DNA from: Hyparrhenia diplandra
Taxonomy: Eukaryota > Streptophyta > Magnoliopsida > Poales > Poaceae
Direction of reading: 5' to 3'
Assembly (NCBI GenBank): GCA_015847255.1
Contig: JADLZK010000405.1
Location: 25,156 to 89,155, forward strand
DNA length: 64,000 nt
Below, one piece after another: positions 18,486-30,905 of the stretch. The notes under the pieces are model-generated. The model saw only the letters and a program-made list of their open reading frames with translations, was not told the origin of the DNA and searched no databases. Each line of letters opens with the position of its first letter. Position 1 is the first letter of the stretch. A program made the position numbers and the translations under genes.

Positions 18486-21037
18486 GGACATCATCTACGA
18501 CTTCTACAATGATCTCATCGGGTCGACTTTTATTCGTGCTCATAGCATCGACCTCGACCAGCTGGACCTCCCTCGACTCGACCTGGCCTCCCTCGCCCGC
18601 CAGTTCTCGGCCACTGAGGTGGCCACGGCGGTCAAGGAATCCGCCTTCGGCCGCGCTCCAGGGCCCGACGGCTTTGGTGCCTCCTTCTTCAAGGCCACCT
18701 GGTCCGTTGTTGGGCCGGACATCGTGCGCGCCTTCCAAGCTCTGTGGGACATGGACTTCCGCGACTTCAGTCACCTCAACGAGGCACTCATCGTGCTGCT
18801 TCGGAAGAACGACAACCTGGAGGGGCTACGTGACTACCGCCCCATCAGCCTCATGCACTCCTTCGGCAAGCTCTTTGCCAAGTGCCTGGCCTTACGCCTC
18901 GCGCCTCACATGATGAGCCTCGTCCGGGACAACCAGACGGCGTTCATCAAAGGCTGCCGAATCCATGAGAACTTCCGGGCTGTGCAGGCCGTTTGCAGGT
19001 GGCTGCACGCACAGCACGTACCTTCCTTCCTGCTCAAGGTGGACCTCGCAAAGGCTTTTGATTCTGTATCATGGTCTTTCTTGCTGGAGGTCTTGGAGCA
19101 CGCTGGCTTTCCCCTTCGCTGGAGAGACTGGATCTCCCACATGATGGCCACGTCGAGCATGAAGGTCCTCCTCAACAGGCGCCCAGGACGACGGATTTTC
19201 CATGCGCGGGGGCTTCGTCAGGGCGACCCGCTGTCTCCCTTCCTCTTCGTCATTGTGATGGAGGTGCTCAACGCATTGATCCGGGAGGCCAACCGCCGCG
19301 GACAGCTGTCACCTTTGCCAGGTGCGGCAGCACGCTTCCGCGCTTCCGTCTATGCGGACGACCTCGTCATCTTCCTTGCCGCCTCTCCGGTCCACCTTCT
19401 TTGCATCAAGGGCATCCTCAACCTGTTCGCGGGGGCCTCAGGTCTCTCCACCAACTTCGACAAGTGCTCCCTCACGCCCATACGTTGCTCCGATGCTGAC
19501 TTGGCGGCGGCTTTGGCAGTCTTCCCTTACTGGTAGGCCACGTTCCCCTCGAGGTACTTGGGGGCTCCTCCGTCCATCTCTCGCCTCACCCGCGCGCAGG
19601 AGCAACCCCTTGTCGACCTTGTTGCGGCTTGCCTACCCACCTGGAAGGCTGGGATGCTCACTAAGGCGGGTAGGGTGGCTCTAGCACAGTCCACTCTCTC
19701 CACCATACCAGTGCATGTCTCCATCTGCTGCTCCCTATCTTCTTGGGCGATCAAGGAGGTGGATGACAGAAGGCATGCGTTTATTTGGGCGGGGTCTGCA
19801 ACGGTGGCCGGTGGCAAATGCAAGATCACTTGGCCCATTGTCTGCTCGCCAAAGGTCAACTGAGGACTCAGCCTCCCAGACTCAGGCTACTTGGGTTCGC
19901 TCTCCGACTGCGCTGGCAGTGGATTGGACGGACCATGCCGGACTCCGCCAGTGCTCTCCTTCCTCTAGCGCTGATAGGACTACGGATGCTACGTTCCGGG
20001 CGTCAATGGCGGTCGTTGTGGGGGGATGGCGCCACAGCACGCTTCTGGACGGACTCTTGGCTTCCGGATGGCGCCATATCCGACACGGCACCCAATCTGT
20101 TTAGGGCGGTGGGCACCCGAAGGCGTCGTCGCTCTGTCTGGGATGCGTTGGAGGCAAACAGCTGGATCGCAGACATTATAGGCGCCAATACGGTTGCGGT
20201 GCTCCTGGAATGTGCGGCCCTTCTGGACAAGCTCAGTGGGGTGCAGCTGCACCCCGGGACACCGGATCGCTTCGTGTGGAAGTGGACGATAGCAGGCAGG
20301 TACTCCAGTTCCTCTGCCTACAATGCCTTCTTCCTCGGCCATTCCGAGCTCCTAGGAGCTAAGGAGCTTTGGCGGACCAAGGCACCGCCGAAAGTGAAGC
20401 TCTTCTTCTGGATCGCCATTCATGGGCGGTTGTGGACTTCAGACAGAAGGGCGCGGCACGGGCTCCAGGATGCAGCGGATTGCGCGCTCTGCTCGCAGGA
20501 GGACGAGACTTATGACCACCTTCTTATCTCCTGCGTCTTCTCCAGGGAGCTGTGGTTCTGGCTTCTTCGGCTTGCAGGGTTGCTGAACCTTTGCCCGCAG
20601 CCTGGTGACAGGTTGGTTCACTGGTGGCTTCGGTCCTCACCTCTGGTGCCGGAACCGTTCCGCAGAGGGTTCGATACGCTAGTGCTTCTCGCGACGTGGG
20701 AGATTTGGAAAGAGCGTAATCGCAGGACCTTCGACAACTTCTCCTCTACGCCGGCGCAGCTACAGCAAAAGATCAAAGAAGAGGTGGAACAGTGGTGTGC
20801 GGCGGGCTACCGGGTCCTTGCGCCCTTGCTGACCGCGATCGAGTAGTTTGTTTCTCTCCTTGGTCGCACAATTGTGTTTTCTTTAGTACACCCTTGCGTG
20901 CAGCGCCGTTTGAGCCGGCGATTTGTGTTTGTGTGTTGCCATTGAGCTCAATAGCAACTCGCCGTTGAGCTAGATGGTTTTGTAAAAACTCTGAATTCCC
21001 TTAATGCAGCACGTCCACAATGGACGCTTTCGAAAAA
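18486..21037 (+). mobile_element. 5'-truncated L1-type LINE with 14-bp target duplication
   Basis: The element is bounded by perfect direct repeats AAAATTTCCTAGGC at 18472-18485 and 21038-21051. It ends in a short A run after GGACGCTTTCG, typical of plant L1 tails. It starts in mid ORF2, so the endonuclease and ORF1 are lost: normal 5' truncation in target-primed reverse transcription. GC-rich flanks on the two sides join seamlessly when it is removed. Confidence 0.9.
18487..20846 (+). pseudogene. LINE ORF2: reverse transcriptase and zf-RVT domain, broken
   Basis: The frame opens at once with ADIIYDFYNDLIGS and the FGRAPGPDGFGASFF motif that leads into non-LTR reverse transcriptases. It shows DYRPISLMHSFGKLFAKCLA, the FLLKVDLAKAFDSVSW motif with catalytic Asp, GLRQGDPLSPFLFV, and the active site YADDLVIF near 19350. 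A TAG at 19534-19536 stops it. The thumb and connection part continues in another frame from about 19540 to 19860. A further shift near 19860 leads to the zf-RVT domain (WRTKAPPKVKLFFWIAIHGR, then CALCSQEDETYDHLLISC) and a natural stop at 20844-20846. Apurinic endonuclease is missing. It is inactive. Confidence 0.88.
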
Positions 21038-21051
21038 AAAATTTCCTAGGC

Positions 21052-22346
21052 CGTGCGGCTCGGTGTGGCCATGTTTGTGTCGGTGAAGTCATGGTGAGGG
21101 GCTCGTGAGTGCTCGGCTAGAGTCAGTGTCTGCGTGTGTTTGAGCAAGCCAAGGTCATGACTTGGCTTTGGATGCGCAAGCAACCGGGGCGTGACCATGG
21201 TCGTGCGAGGCATGGCTCTAGACCGAGCCTTTTGGCATCGTGTGTTTGCTCATGGCATGGAGAGGCGGCACAGCTAAGGCTTGGCTACGTGTCTGAGCAT
21301 TGTGATGCTCTCTGGCCGGTGAACAAGGTTCAGGCTCAAACCATGAGAGATGGGGAGGGCCACGAAGTGCCTACGGACGGAGTGCTCGACAAAATACCGA
21401 GGCATCGATGTGTGTTGTGAGCAGGTGTGTGCTCATGTGCGGTGTCGTCTGTGTGGTGGCCGGTTTGCCCCGCGTGCCGGCCGCAGAAGTCGAGGTCCTT
21501 GACCTTGTGCGTGCATGCCCCTGTACGTGGCGATGTAGATGTCGCCCGTGTGCGCGTGGGCTATAAGTGGCATCACCCATGCTCACAGTGCGTTGCCGTG
21601 CCTGTGCAGGTCAGGGAGGCCGGGGGAAAAGCGAAAGCTTGGGCAAGATCGAGGCTTGCAGCTGTCTGAGTTGGTGGGCTTTCCGTGGTGGTCACGGGCT
21701 CTTGGCCAATGGAGGAGGGTTTCGGGCATGGCGGCTATGGCTTATCATGTGTGGCGACATGGGGCTTCAAGCGTCGGCCAACTAGGCGAGATGGTGTCTG
21801 TGCATGGCCATGGGCTGTGTGGCGAGGTTACCGGTGCTCACGTGCAGTGCAAACATTGATAGGGCCAGGCCTTTCGGCCTCGCGTGTGCGTGGTCAAGGG
21901 CCATGGCACCCACAGGTGGTGAGTGGCTGTGCGCAGGAGAGGGCGATGGGCCATCGGTGTAGGGTGCCGTGCGGGACTGCAGGCAGTGTGAGGGCGAAGT
22001 CTCGTGTGTGCCACTACGGTGTCCATGTTGCGGCTTGTGCGCGTGCTCTCATGATGTGATCTCACGATTCACAGCCAAGGTGGTGCGGCACGACGGTCGG
22101 GCAGGCAGATGGCAGTCACGGAAGGCAAGGCGGTGGCCTGTGCAAGTAGTGTAGCCGTGCGAAGGCACAGGCAACAAAGGTAACACCTTGGGGCCCTAGG
22201 GTGTTTGTCCCACCGGTGAGCTTGACTTGATTCGAGCCTGGCCATTACAAGTTTGCGGCGTGCGAGAGTGTATGGTCGTACCAATGTTGCCTAGCCAACG
22301 CGGGGCGTGGTAGTGTTGACACTTAAAAATGGCCAAGGTGATTTTA
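21052..22346. other. GC-rich block without recognisable gene
   Basis: The block is rich in GTG and GGC, with overlapping short open frames in all frames that show no domain. It ends at the copia insertion at 22352. The sequence after that element (26828 onward) continues the same locus. Nothing else is seen. Confidence 0.4.
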
Positions 22347-22351
22347 GGCAT

Positions 22352-22551
22352 TGTAAGAGGCTGAAACGCTCAAATCATTCATTGATCAGAGGGCAAGTAC
22401 ATATACAGGATGCCCATTAACGCTGGCCAAGCAAAGCTAACTAAGTCCTAAAGGCTTGGATCACCTGACACGTAAGTTACAATGAGAATACAATGAGAAC
22501 AGAAAGGATCCTATGCTAGCTAACTGAACCCTGAAGATTCGGTCGCTGACA
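22352..22551 (-). repeat. Copia 3' LTR (200 bp)
   Basis: Plus-strand ends are TGTAAGAGGCTG and GGTCGCTGACA. It differs from 26623-26822 at three positions (GGGCAAG/GTGCAAG, GCCCATT/GCCAATT, TCACCTG/TCAGCTG). Confidence 0.95.
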
Positions 22552-24090
22552 CCCCCCTGCAGTTACAGCTTCGTGGGATCGAATGCTTAGACTGTCCTTG
22601 AACTCATTGAACAATGGTGTTGGCAATCCTTTTGTCATGATGTCTGCAAATTGGTACCGGGTGGGTACATGCAACACCTTGAACTGCCCTAGAGCCACCT
22701 TCTCTCGCACAAAATGTATGTCAAGCTCCACATGCTTCGTTCGCCAATGGTGCACTGGGTTTTCAGAAAGATAAACCGCAGAGACATTGTCACAGTAGAT
22801 TACCGTGGCTTTGTCGATGCGCACATGAAGTTCACGAAGCAGGTTTTTGAGCCAACAGCACTCCGCGGCAGCGTTCGCCACAGCCCGGTACTCGGCCTCT
22901 GCACTGGACCTTGATACCGTCGTCGGGCGCTTTGACAACCATGACACCAGAGAGTTGCCGAGGAAGACGCAGTAGCTAGCCCGAGGTCGATCGTCGAGTG
23001 TCTGGGCAACCAGCCCAATCAGCGTCGGAGTACACCTTGAGTTCAGTCGACGGTTGCGCAGAGATCCTGATGCCGTGGTTCATTGCATACGCAATGTCCG
23101 GGCGCGTGAGGGTGAGATACTGGAGCGCGCCGGTGATGCTGCGGTAGAATGAGCCGTCGTCCGTAGGTTTGCCATCGGTTGCTGACAACTTTGGCTTGGC
23201 CTCCACTGGAGTGGATGCTGGCTTGTAGTTAGCCATTCCTGCTCGCTCGAGGAGGTCCTCCGTGTACTGAGCTTGGTTGAGGAGGAAGCCATCAGCATCA
23301 CGACGCACCTGAACACCGAGGAAGAAGTGCAGAGCGCCAAGATCTTTGATGGCAAAGGCCTGACGTAGTCTGTTGATGACGTCGTGCAGCAGAGTTGGTG
23401 TCGATGCAGTCAGTATGATGTCATCAACGTAGACTAGGAGGTACGCCGCTTGAGCGCCATGGCTGTAGACGAAGAGAGAGCTGACGGAGCCGGTTGGGAC
23501 CAAGCCCATGCCACGAAGGTGAGTGCTGAGTCGCTGGAACCACGCCCGAGGGGCCTGCTTGAGTAGAGGGACTTGATCAGCAGACAGACATGATCGGGCC
23601 GGGATGAGTCGACGAAGCCGGCTGGTTGGTGGCAGTAGACGCGCTCGGCGAGATCGCCGTGCAAGAAGGCGTTCTTGACATCCAGTTGATGGACAGTCCA
23701 TCGGCGCGTCGTGGCGAGGTGAAGCACCGTCCAGGTGGTTGCTGGTTTAACCACCGGTGAGAATGTTTGGTGGAAGTCCACGCCAGGGCGCTGAGAGAAT
23801 CCGCGGACGACCCACATCGCCTAGCGTCGCTCCAGCGTGCCGTCAGGGTTGAGCTTGTTCTTGAAAAGCCACTTGCCACTGATGACATTCGCATGTGGTG
23901 GCCGTGGCACAAGCGTCCATGTGTCGTTCGCTTGAAGAGCATCGTATTCCGCCTGCATGGCTGCAAGCCACTCCGGATCACGGAGAGCAGTCCGAACCGA
24001 AGACGGTGGCGGCGTGATGGCGCCCGTCATGGCCACGTTCGCATACTTGGGGTTAGGCAGTCGAATGCCGTCCCTGGCACGCGTGATCAT
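22516..24090 (-). pseudogene. Copia reverse transcriptase-RNase H, broken
   Basis: Minus-strand frames give the copia RT start (PEWLAAMQAEYDAL, NDTWTLVPRP, ISGKWLFKNKLNPDGT). After a stop near 23821 come VDFHQTFSPVVKP, QLDVKNAFLHGDL, and the active site YVDDIIL near 23420-23435. Two frame changes follow (near 23560 and 22970). RNase H shows SRSSAEAEYRAVANAAAE, then TKHVELDIHFVREKV and FADIMTKGL, ending at 22516. All key RT motifs are present but lie in different frames, so no enzyme can be made. Confidence 0.88.
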
Positions 24091-24222
24091 CGGGTGTTGA
24101 CGAGCGGTGATGGCGATGGAGCCGTGGGCGCCGGTGTTGAGGACGATGGCGACGCTGTGGCGGGCGCTGGTGTCGGCGTTGGTGGTGGAGCCGATGCCTA
24201 TATTGTGGGGGACGGAGGAGGG

Positions 24223-25233
24223 TCATGTGGCGGGGGGGCGGTGTAGCCGCGCGTCCGCCCGCTTGTTGATCGAGTGGGTAGCCGAGAAAAATGCAGCGTG
24301 CAGAGCGTGGTGCGAGCTTATGTGGTGCGGTTGCAGCGGTGTTGGGATAGCAAAGGCAGCCAAAGACACGGAGGTGATTGTACTCCGGCTGTGTGCCGAA
24401 CAGGAGCTCGTAAGGCGTCGCGTACTCGCGTGTGCACGAGGGCGACATGGACGGCGATTCAGCAGGTAAGTGGATGCTGCGAGCGGGTCAGGCCAGAACG
24501 TGAGTGGCGCCAAGGCCTGGAACAGAAGGGTGCAGAGGCCATCATTCAGCATGCGTAATACACGTTCAGCACCCCCATTTTGCTGTGATGTATATGGACA
24601 TGTTAGTCGTAGAGCGATGCCGTGCGTGGCAAAGAAAGCACGAGATGCTGAGTTATCAAACTCTTTGCCATTGTCCGTTTGGAGACACATGATGGGAACC
24701 TGAAACTCTGTGCGCACAAAAGCATGAAAGGAAATCAGGGTAGGGAGGACATCAAATTTGTGACGCAACGGGAACATCCAGGCATAATGAGAGTAATCAT
24801 CCAAAACAACAAGATAGTATTGATAACCAGAATTGCTTAGGATTGGGGATGTCCATACATCACAATGCAAAAGTTGGAAAGGGAAAGTGGAAACATTATT
24901 GGATGCACTAAATGGCAGGCGTACATGTTTGCCTAAGCGACAGGCATGGCAAGTGTGACGACTGGATTTGGTGCAGGAGAAGCCAATGGAACGGGACAGA
25001 GGCTGGAGCGTTTACTAACCAGGGTGACCAAGACGCGCATGCCAGATCGTGCTGTTGGTGGAGGCAAGAAGAGCTGTTGGAGGGCGCGCTGGATATGATG
25101 CCGATGGTGCCGAGGAACCCTGGATGGGATAGAGGTCGCCCGATGAATCACATCGGAGGAGTGCCATCTTGTTACGGAGATCCTTAATGGAAAAACCCCA
25201 GGGATCAAATTCAACAGAAAACAACATTATCAT
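24223..25233 (-). pseudogene. Copia GAG-pre-integrase and integrase core, broken
   Basis: From 25233 the frame carries a pre-integrase piece ending WHARLGHPG before a stop at 25015. The integrase core (24870 down) has YLVVLDDYSHYAW with the first catalytic Asp, QTDNGKEFDN with the second, and QQNGGAERVLRML with the Glu. The LLNRRP region follows. A frame step near 24440 leads to YELLFGTQPEYNHLRVFGC and CIFLGYP. The catalytic residues are intact although frames are broken. Confidence 0.87.
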
Positions 25234-26653
25234 GGGTTAGAGCGCGCACTGAAATCAGATTCTTGACAAGTTGAGGAGCAATTAACACATTACGTAGTTG
25301 CAAGGTAGAGGAGGAAGGAGTGGCGATGGAGGCTTGGCCGGAGCATTGGGTAGGAAGAAACTGGCCATTGCCGACAATAATACGATGATGAACAGTGTTG
25401 GAGGGTGGGGAACTGAGTATACCAGAGTTCGACGCCATGTGAGCCGTGGCGCCCGTGTCGAGGAACCAATCGCCGCCGCCGACACCATTGTTGTTGATGG
25501 ACATGCCATTCAGGGCGGAGTAGAGCTCGGCCGGCAGTTGGCCCTGAGAGGTGCCGGGTGGGGCGGAGAGCGTGGCCATGGCTTGTGGAGGGTTGACGCC
25601 GGGCCGGGAACCGAGAACGCTGGGCCGCCATGCATTCATGGGCCACGCGTGCACAATGCCCTGCCACGGATTGTGAACGGGGGTCCGCGGTGGTGGAAAG
25701 GCACCCGAGGTGTACATAGATGGCCCACCGCCAGCGGATGCACCTTGCCCGCTAGAGTTGCTCTGGCGGTTGCGCCCATCAGAGGCCTTCCGCTTCTTGC
25801 GACGCTCGTTGGAGGCGGCGGAGTTGGCCTGGGGCGGTGGTTGATGCGGCACAACGGACTTGGACGTGGAGTTGTTTGTGGCCGCCGCAAGAAGAGCCGT
25901 CTGCGACTCCATCTGGTGGGAGTGCCGCATGCGGTGCTCTTCCTGGAGGAGGTAGGATTTGGTGTAGAGGAAGGTGGGTGGGAGAGTCATGGTGGAGAGG
26001 ACTACAATGGCCTGACTGAACTTGTTGTTCAGACCACGCAGAGTGTTGATGATGAGGGCCGGATTGGACACGGTGGCGCCACAATCGTAGAGCGTGTCGG
26101 CGAGGCGCTTGAGGCGGCCACAGTATTCAGCGATGCCCATGTCACCCTGAAACAGGCTATGAAACTCCTATTGGGCGTACACAACACGCTGAAGGCTGTT
26201 GTCGAGGAACTGGCCGGTGATCGCAGTCCAGGCGGAGTAGGTGGTGGCGTTGGGCTTGTTGACGTCGTTCCATATCTCCTTGGAGACGGTGTTGTAGAGC
26301 CAAGAGATGATGCACGCGTCGACCTGAAGCCATTCGGCGTCGTGGTGCATGGCGGCGGCATCCACCGTGCCGTTGATGTGGCTGAGGAGGCCGAACTTTT
26401 TCAGGGCAAGCTCGAAGTGGGGGCGCCATTGCCTGTAGTTGCCGTCGTCAGAGGAGAGTACGACAGGAACGTGGTTGCGAATGTTGAGAAGAACAAGAGT
26501 GGAGACAGAGGATGGAGCGGGATCAGCAGGTCCAGCGACAGGATTAGACGACGAGGCTGGGCTCGACATGGCTGGAGGGAGCGGAAGCAGGAGGTTGAGA
26601 ATGATAGAAGGCTTTAATACCATGTAAGAGGCTGAAACGCTCAAATCATTCAT
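25211..26653 (-). pseudogene. Copia gag and aspartic protease, broken
   Basis: Gag begins at or near 26653 or the internal Met about 90 bases later. It reads LSSDDGNYRQWRPHFELALK and TYSAWTAITGQFLDN, then a TAG near 26168 breaks it. The same frame resumes (GIAEYCGRLKRLADTL, then MTLPPTFLYTKSYLLQEE). A long Ser/Gln/Pro-rich stretch with a basic patch (RRKKRKAS) follows. I see no CCHC zinc knuckle, which copia gag often has. The protease motif is DWFLDTGATAHMA, near 25430-25470, with NLISVRALTHDN ending the domain. The shadow frame on the opposite strand is not a gene. Confidence 0.87.
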
Positions 26654-26822
26654 TGATCAGAGTGCAAGTACATATACAGGATGCCAATTAACGCTGGCCA
26701 AGCAAAGCTAACTAAGTCCTAAAGGCTTGGATCAGCTGACACGTAAGTTACAATGAGAATACAATGAGAACAGAAAGGATCCTATGCTAGCTAACTGAAC
26801 CCTGAAGATTCGGTCGCTGACA
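26623..26822 (-). repeat. Copia 5' LTR (200 bp)
   Basis: It is the partner of 22352-22551 and on the minus strand is followed by the primer-binding sequence TGGTATTAAAGC. The ends are TGT...ACA. Confidence 0.95.
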
Positions 26823-26904
26823 GGCATCATGAATAAGTTACAATGGCCCTGGACATGATTGAGGAGTGGCATCGCAAGCGGAGCAACAAATGCGCGGAGA
26901 AGAC

Positions 26905-27090
26905 AGCGGACCATGGCGAGCCGGCCCAGTCGGCTTAGCCGATTTGGCCAGCCGGCCAAGCCGGCTCCTCCCCTCCACCCAACTTAGCCGGATCCACTGG
27001 CCAGCTAAGCCGGCTATGCCTTCCAGCCGGCGGGTAGGGTCTTGCGAGGCCCGTGAAAACCGGCTTAGCCAGGTTGCCCAGCCAGCTAAG
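26905..27090. repeat. Imperfect CCGGCTTAGCC repeats
   Basis: CGGCTTAGCC, its reverse GGCTAAGCCG and variants (CCAGCTAAGC, CCGGCCAAGCC) occur at least eight times in under 200 bp in both orientations, making a palindrome-rich block. No function is visible. Confidence 0.6.
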
Positions 27091-27325
27091 CTGATTCGTG
27101 CTGATTCTGAGTCAAATTTCATATTAGATAATTTTTGAGTGGGAAACTTGATGATTACGTATTGGAGTTGTTTCCTACTGGGATAAGACCACCCCTTCTA
27201 TATATATGAAAGGATCACAACCGATTGAATCCCATCCAAATCTATCGTCAAAACAAACACAAATACCTCTCTTTTGCCCTAATTTTCTTATCTCAAACCC
27301 TCTACTTGCTGTCCAGCACATCTGT

Positions 27326-30300
27326 TGTCACACCTGGTTTTCCAAAGAATACCAAGCGCTAACTATATGTGTGCCCAGGATGTCCACAAGACACGTATAG
27401 TAACAAATATGGAGAATATCAAAGAACAATGCTTTATTATATATCGAAACGTAGTTACAACAAGGGTTACATCTTTTACAAAGCATAGCGGAAAATATTC
27501 TATATCTTCTCTTCGGGTCTCCATACTCCACAGGAACGGTTGACTGGGGAAAGCACTTGTCTAGTACTCATGGACTCCTTTGGAAAACTCATCTCTTGAT
27601 CCACCATCTGGTACTCATCTGGGATTTTCATTGATTGTAAAGCAATTGTGAGCACACCATAACAAGTATAACATGAGGGATGCAAGGCTCAAGAAGCTAG
27701 ACTTGGCTGAACTGCGGTAAGCATTTTTAGTTGGTCATATTTTATTATTTTAAACTTGAGTAACTAAGTTATGCTTAAGCTCCCAAGGTGAGAAGTATAA
27801 TAATTATCATCAATATTAATCATCATCCCAAACCATCCATGGTAACAATCTATCTCGAAAAGGATCCAAGCCGCTCGTGACCGTGAGCACGGCTGATATA
27901 TCAGTTTTATTAAACTCTGCGTAGAGGTGTACACGTTCACCTTGAGTCGTGATTCCCATTTTCCCAGGGCCCATCGACCCCTAACACTTCTAAAGTGAGT
28001 AGGCAGGGTTTCACTACGAAGCCTTTCACTAATTAGCCTAACAAGTTAGTGGCCGCTAGGTCTGATCCGTCGGTCTGTGCAATACAACCCTCTTGGGGAT
28101 CCACAATCTGCGGCAGTCCCGTGTGATACAACCTTCCTAGGATCCACGGTCTGTTTAACTCTAACGCCTTTCGGTAACCACTAACAAGCTAGAGAAAACT
28201 AGCTATATGACTAAGATCGTGCCCACTTTGATTCTCAAGGTCACATCTTGTCTTCTGGGTGGCCGCTTTAAGATTCAGTCCTTACGGAGGGCAGACTAGA
28301 GCACCCCAAAGGTCCCAATGCTCTAGCCCCGTTGCTCAAAAGCCTCCATTTTAATCATTGGTTCCATAAGTCATTGATGAAGATTATCATTGTAGTATGG
28401 TGATTGCAGGCTAAGCAAAACTACCCATATGCATAAACCCAAGGTAAACAAGGAATTCGGGATATCAAAAGTACTAGGTAAAGTCCTTAGCATCATATTA
28501 GACACATGCATATAAAAGTGATTATAAGGTTATTAGGTAACAAGGGGACTCATGTTACAATTGCCTTCCAATAGCTTCCTATCCAACTTCTTGATATCCT
28601 TGCGAGCTCCTCTAACGATAGCAATCATCAACTGGTACAAGCATCATAGTAACCTAAGAACAGTATACCAAGCATTACAAAAACATATTATATAGGCAAC
28701 TAACGTATTCTACTCATTTCTACGAACTTCGTGAGCGCAAGAACCAACTAAAACAGAACTCTTTGTTAAAAAGTTATAAGCTTTTGAAGTTTGGGGATTT
28801 ATTTATAACTAAAAAGGACTTAGTTGTAATTTCTTTTCAACATTTAGGGGCCAAGATATAAATATTTATACTTGAAAACTATTTTATAAAAGTTAACAGA
28901 TTTAATCACCAATTTCATAATTATTTTATAAAACAAAAGGCATTTAAAAATGTTTCTTTAGCACATGTTAACATTTTTGTATGCATTTAAATACATCTCT
29001 CACAGATAATTTTATTAAGGAAAAATATATTAAAACAAATTTATAAACATTTTTATATCAGACACTATGGATTCACCATTAACATTTTATGAAAACAAAA
29101 CATTTACAACATCATTTTAAATGAGATTCATCTCTGTTAGGGCCTAAACTGGATTAAATATAGATCTTAGGAGCTAGCCGGTAAGGTTTGCAAGGCACAG
29201 ATAACAATAGATTATTTTTTAAGGAATACCGGGACAAGATCGTAAAGTTGGGCGCACTATGCTGTGATCTTGGTGCATGAACTGTGGACCGGAGAGCAGT
29301 TGTGAGACTGGTCCATGTTGGACCGTGTCCACAATGGAGGTGTATTTGGAGTTGTATTTCTGGATTTATTTTTCTACAAGAAAACAGCCATAATGCACGT
29401 GTGATGTCATGATGATGCCAACAAGCTAAAAGTGACGCCAACAAGCTAACATGGGCAAAACGTGGCGTCAGATGGATGGAGCTTTCGGTGCCATGGCCGG
29501 ACTTCGTCGGCGCGGTGGTCGGTAAAAAAAAACAGAAAGGATGGAGGAGCTCACCACGCATGTGTTCACGAAGTTAGCTGCGGCGCAGAGAGGCAGGGCG
29601 TTGCCAAGGAGCGGACGGCGCCACGAAGGTGTTCCGGTGCAGCGATGCTCGCCGGCGTCGGCCGGGTTGTAGCTCCGTCGACGGCGAGCGGTGGGTGACG
29701 TTGAGGAGGGAGCCACGAAGCCGATGGAGGTGTTCGTGGTGGCGCGGCTGGCTCGAATGCGATGGCCTTCGAACCGGAGAGAGGCAGGGGCGACGGTGTA
29801 CGGCGGCGCGTCGGGGAGATGTCGATGCAGCCTTGGATCAAATGATGAGGAGCAGCGAGGTGAGCTCGCGGCGTCCACGTGATGTCGGAAAAGGGAAAAC
29901 CAGGGCGGGAGGTGATTCGGTCCAAGAGATCGATGAGCGTGAGCGGCGTCCGTCAATGGCGGCGGCGGTGCTGATTCGCGCTGGCAGAGGTTGGGGGTGC
30001 TGGCGAGGGAGAGAAGGTGAGGGGAGGGGCGGAGGAGAAAACAGCGTGCGCGTGCGAGCTCGGTCCAATTTTCGTATGGAGAGAAACGATGAACCTGGAC
30101 GGGAATTGAGCTCGGTTCCTTGCCATCAACGGCTGCAGGCGGTTTCTCCATGCAGAAATTGATGTGGTGCGGTGAATGGAGTGAAGAGGAGCGTTACTGC
30201 ATGGATTTGATGGCGCTTGATTACGAGCCGAGGAGGGAAAGAGAAAGGTCGGGGCTTCCATGGTGGCTAGCGAGGAGCGAGCTCTGCTCGGCCAAACAGA

Positions 30301-30785
30301 GAAGGCATGATGGTGGAGGTTGGGGATGACACGTGGGACCCGCTGGTCAGTGAGTGAGGGAGCGGACCCACCTGTAGGTGAGAGAGAGGGGAAACAGTGC
30401 TGCTGGCGTGGCCTGAGGCTGATGCGAGTCTGAGAGAGATAAGCTGCTGAATGGTACTGTATTAGACATGTATACGAACGCATCGAGGCTAGCTAGCTTG
30501 GTGATTGTTGCTGCTTTTTGCTATCCTCGTGCAAATGAAACTAATTAAGGTCAAGGAAAAGGAAGGCAAAGAATGGAGAAAGGACTAATCATATTATATA
30601 GAGAAAAAGAAAGGAAGAGAGTGTGTTGGACTTGACGGTATTATTAGATAGGATAAAGATTAGGCCAGGAAGAGATTTATCTCGAGACAGGTTTTGAAAT
30701 ATTTTTTAATTTTCCAAAAGTTGTTTTCAAACATTTTTTTGATATATTTTTAAGGTAAAGACTATACTACAGCCAGCCGTAATTT
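27326..30785 (-). mobile_element. Long gypsy-type LTR, probably solo
   Basis: The plus strand begins TGTCACACCTGG. Stretches such as CGTGACCGTGAGCACGGCTGA and CAGAGGTGTACAC-like motifs near 27890-27935 are familiar to me from a long LTR repeated across grass genomes. The GC-rich part (29460-30480), with many overlapping open frames, lies in the same repeat and reads as non-coding. On the minus strand the LTR would end CCAGGTGTGACA at 27326, yet no tRNA primer site follows and no internal coding region is present, hence a solo LTR. The right end is only approximate, and no target duplication was confirmed. The family name is not assigned. Confidence 0.5.
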
Positions 30786-30897
30786 AATCGTTCGGCACGG
30801 CAGCAACAGCCGATGCCCATTCCGTCCGGTAGTCAGTCAAAAGGGCAGCCGCGTCGTTCCAGTTCCCCACTTCCCATCCCGTCTCCATCTCCATCTC

Positions 30898-30905
30898 CAT
30901 TTCTC
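30898..30905. repeat. 8-bp target duplication, left (CATTTCTC)
   Basis: CATTTCTC sits directly outside the left terminal repeat of the MULE and recurs at 35058-35065 directly outside the right one. An 8-11 bp duplication is the signature of Mutator-like transposition. Confidence 0.85.

Larger units (their letters stand above)
22352..26822 (-). mobile_element. Complete Ty1/copia element, minus strand, TSD GGCAT
   Basis: Two 200-bp LTRs (22352-22551 and 26623-26822) flank an internal region with the copia order gag, protease, integrase, reverse transcriptase, RNase H on the minus strand. The 5-bp target duplication GGCAT is at 22347-22351 and 26823-26827. Next to the minus-strand 5' LTR is the primer site TGGTATTAAAGC, close to the usual initiator-Met tRNA complement. 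Next to the 3' LTR is the purine tract GCAGGGGGG. The LTRs differ at only three sites, so the insertion is fairly recent, although the coding frames are broken. Confidence 0.95.

Noticed and set aside
21136..22284. Several 60-124 codon frames as small genes
   Set aside because: They overlap on both strands in GTG-rich DNA and show no domain, start context or splice pattern.
25298..26617. 439-codon plus-strand open frame, the longest in the window
   Set aside because: It is the reverse strand of the copia gag-protease region. The minus strand carries the recognised DTGA protease and gag motifs, and the plus-strand reading shows only Gly/Val/Arg-rich composition bias.
29468..30162. Overlapping open frames of 177-227 codons on both strands
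   Set aside because: They lie in the GC-rich part of a long LTR, are open in several frames at once, and show no domain or splice context.
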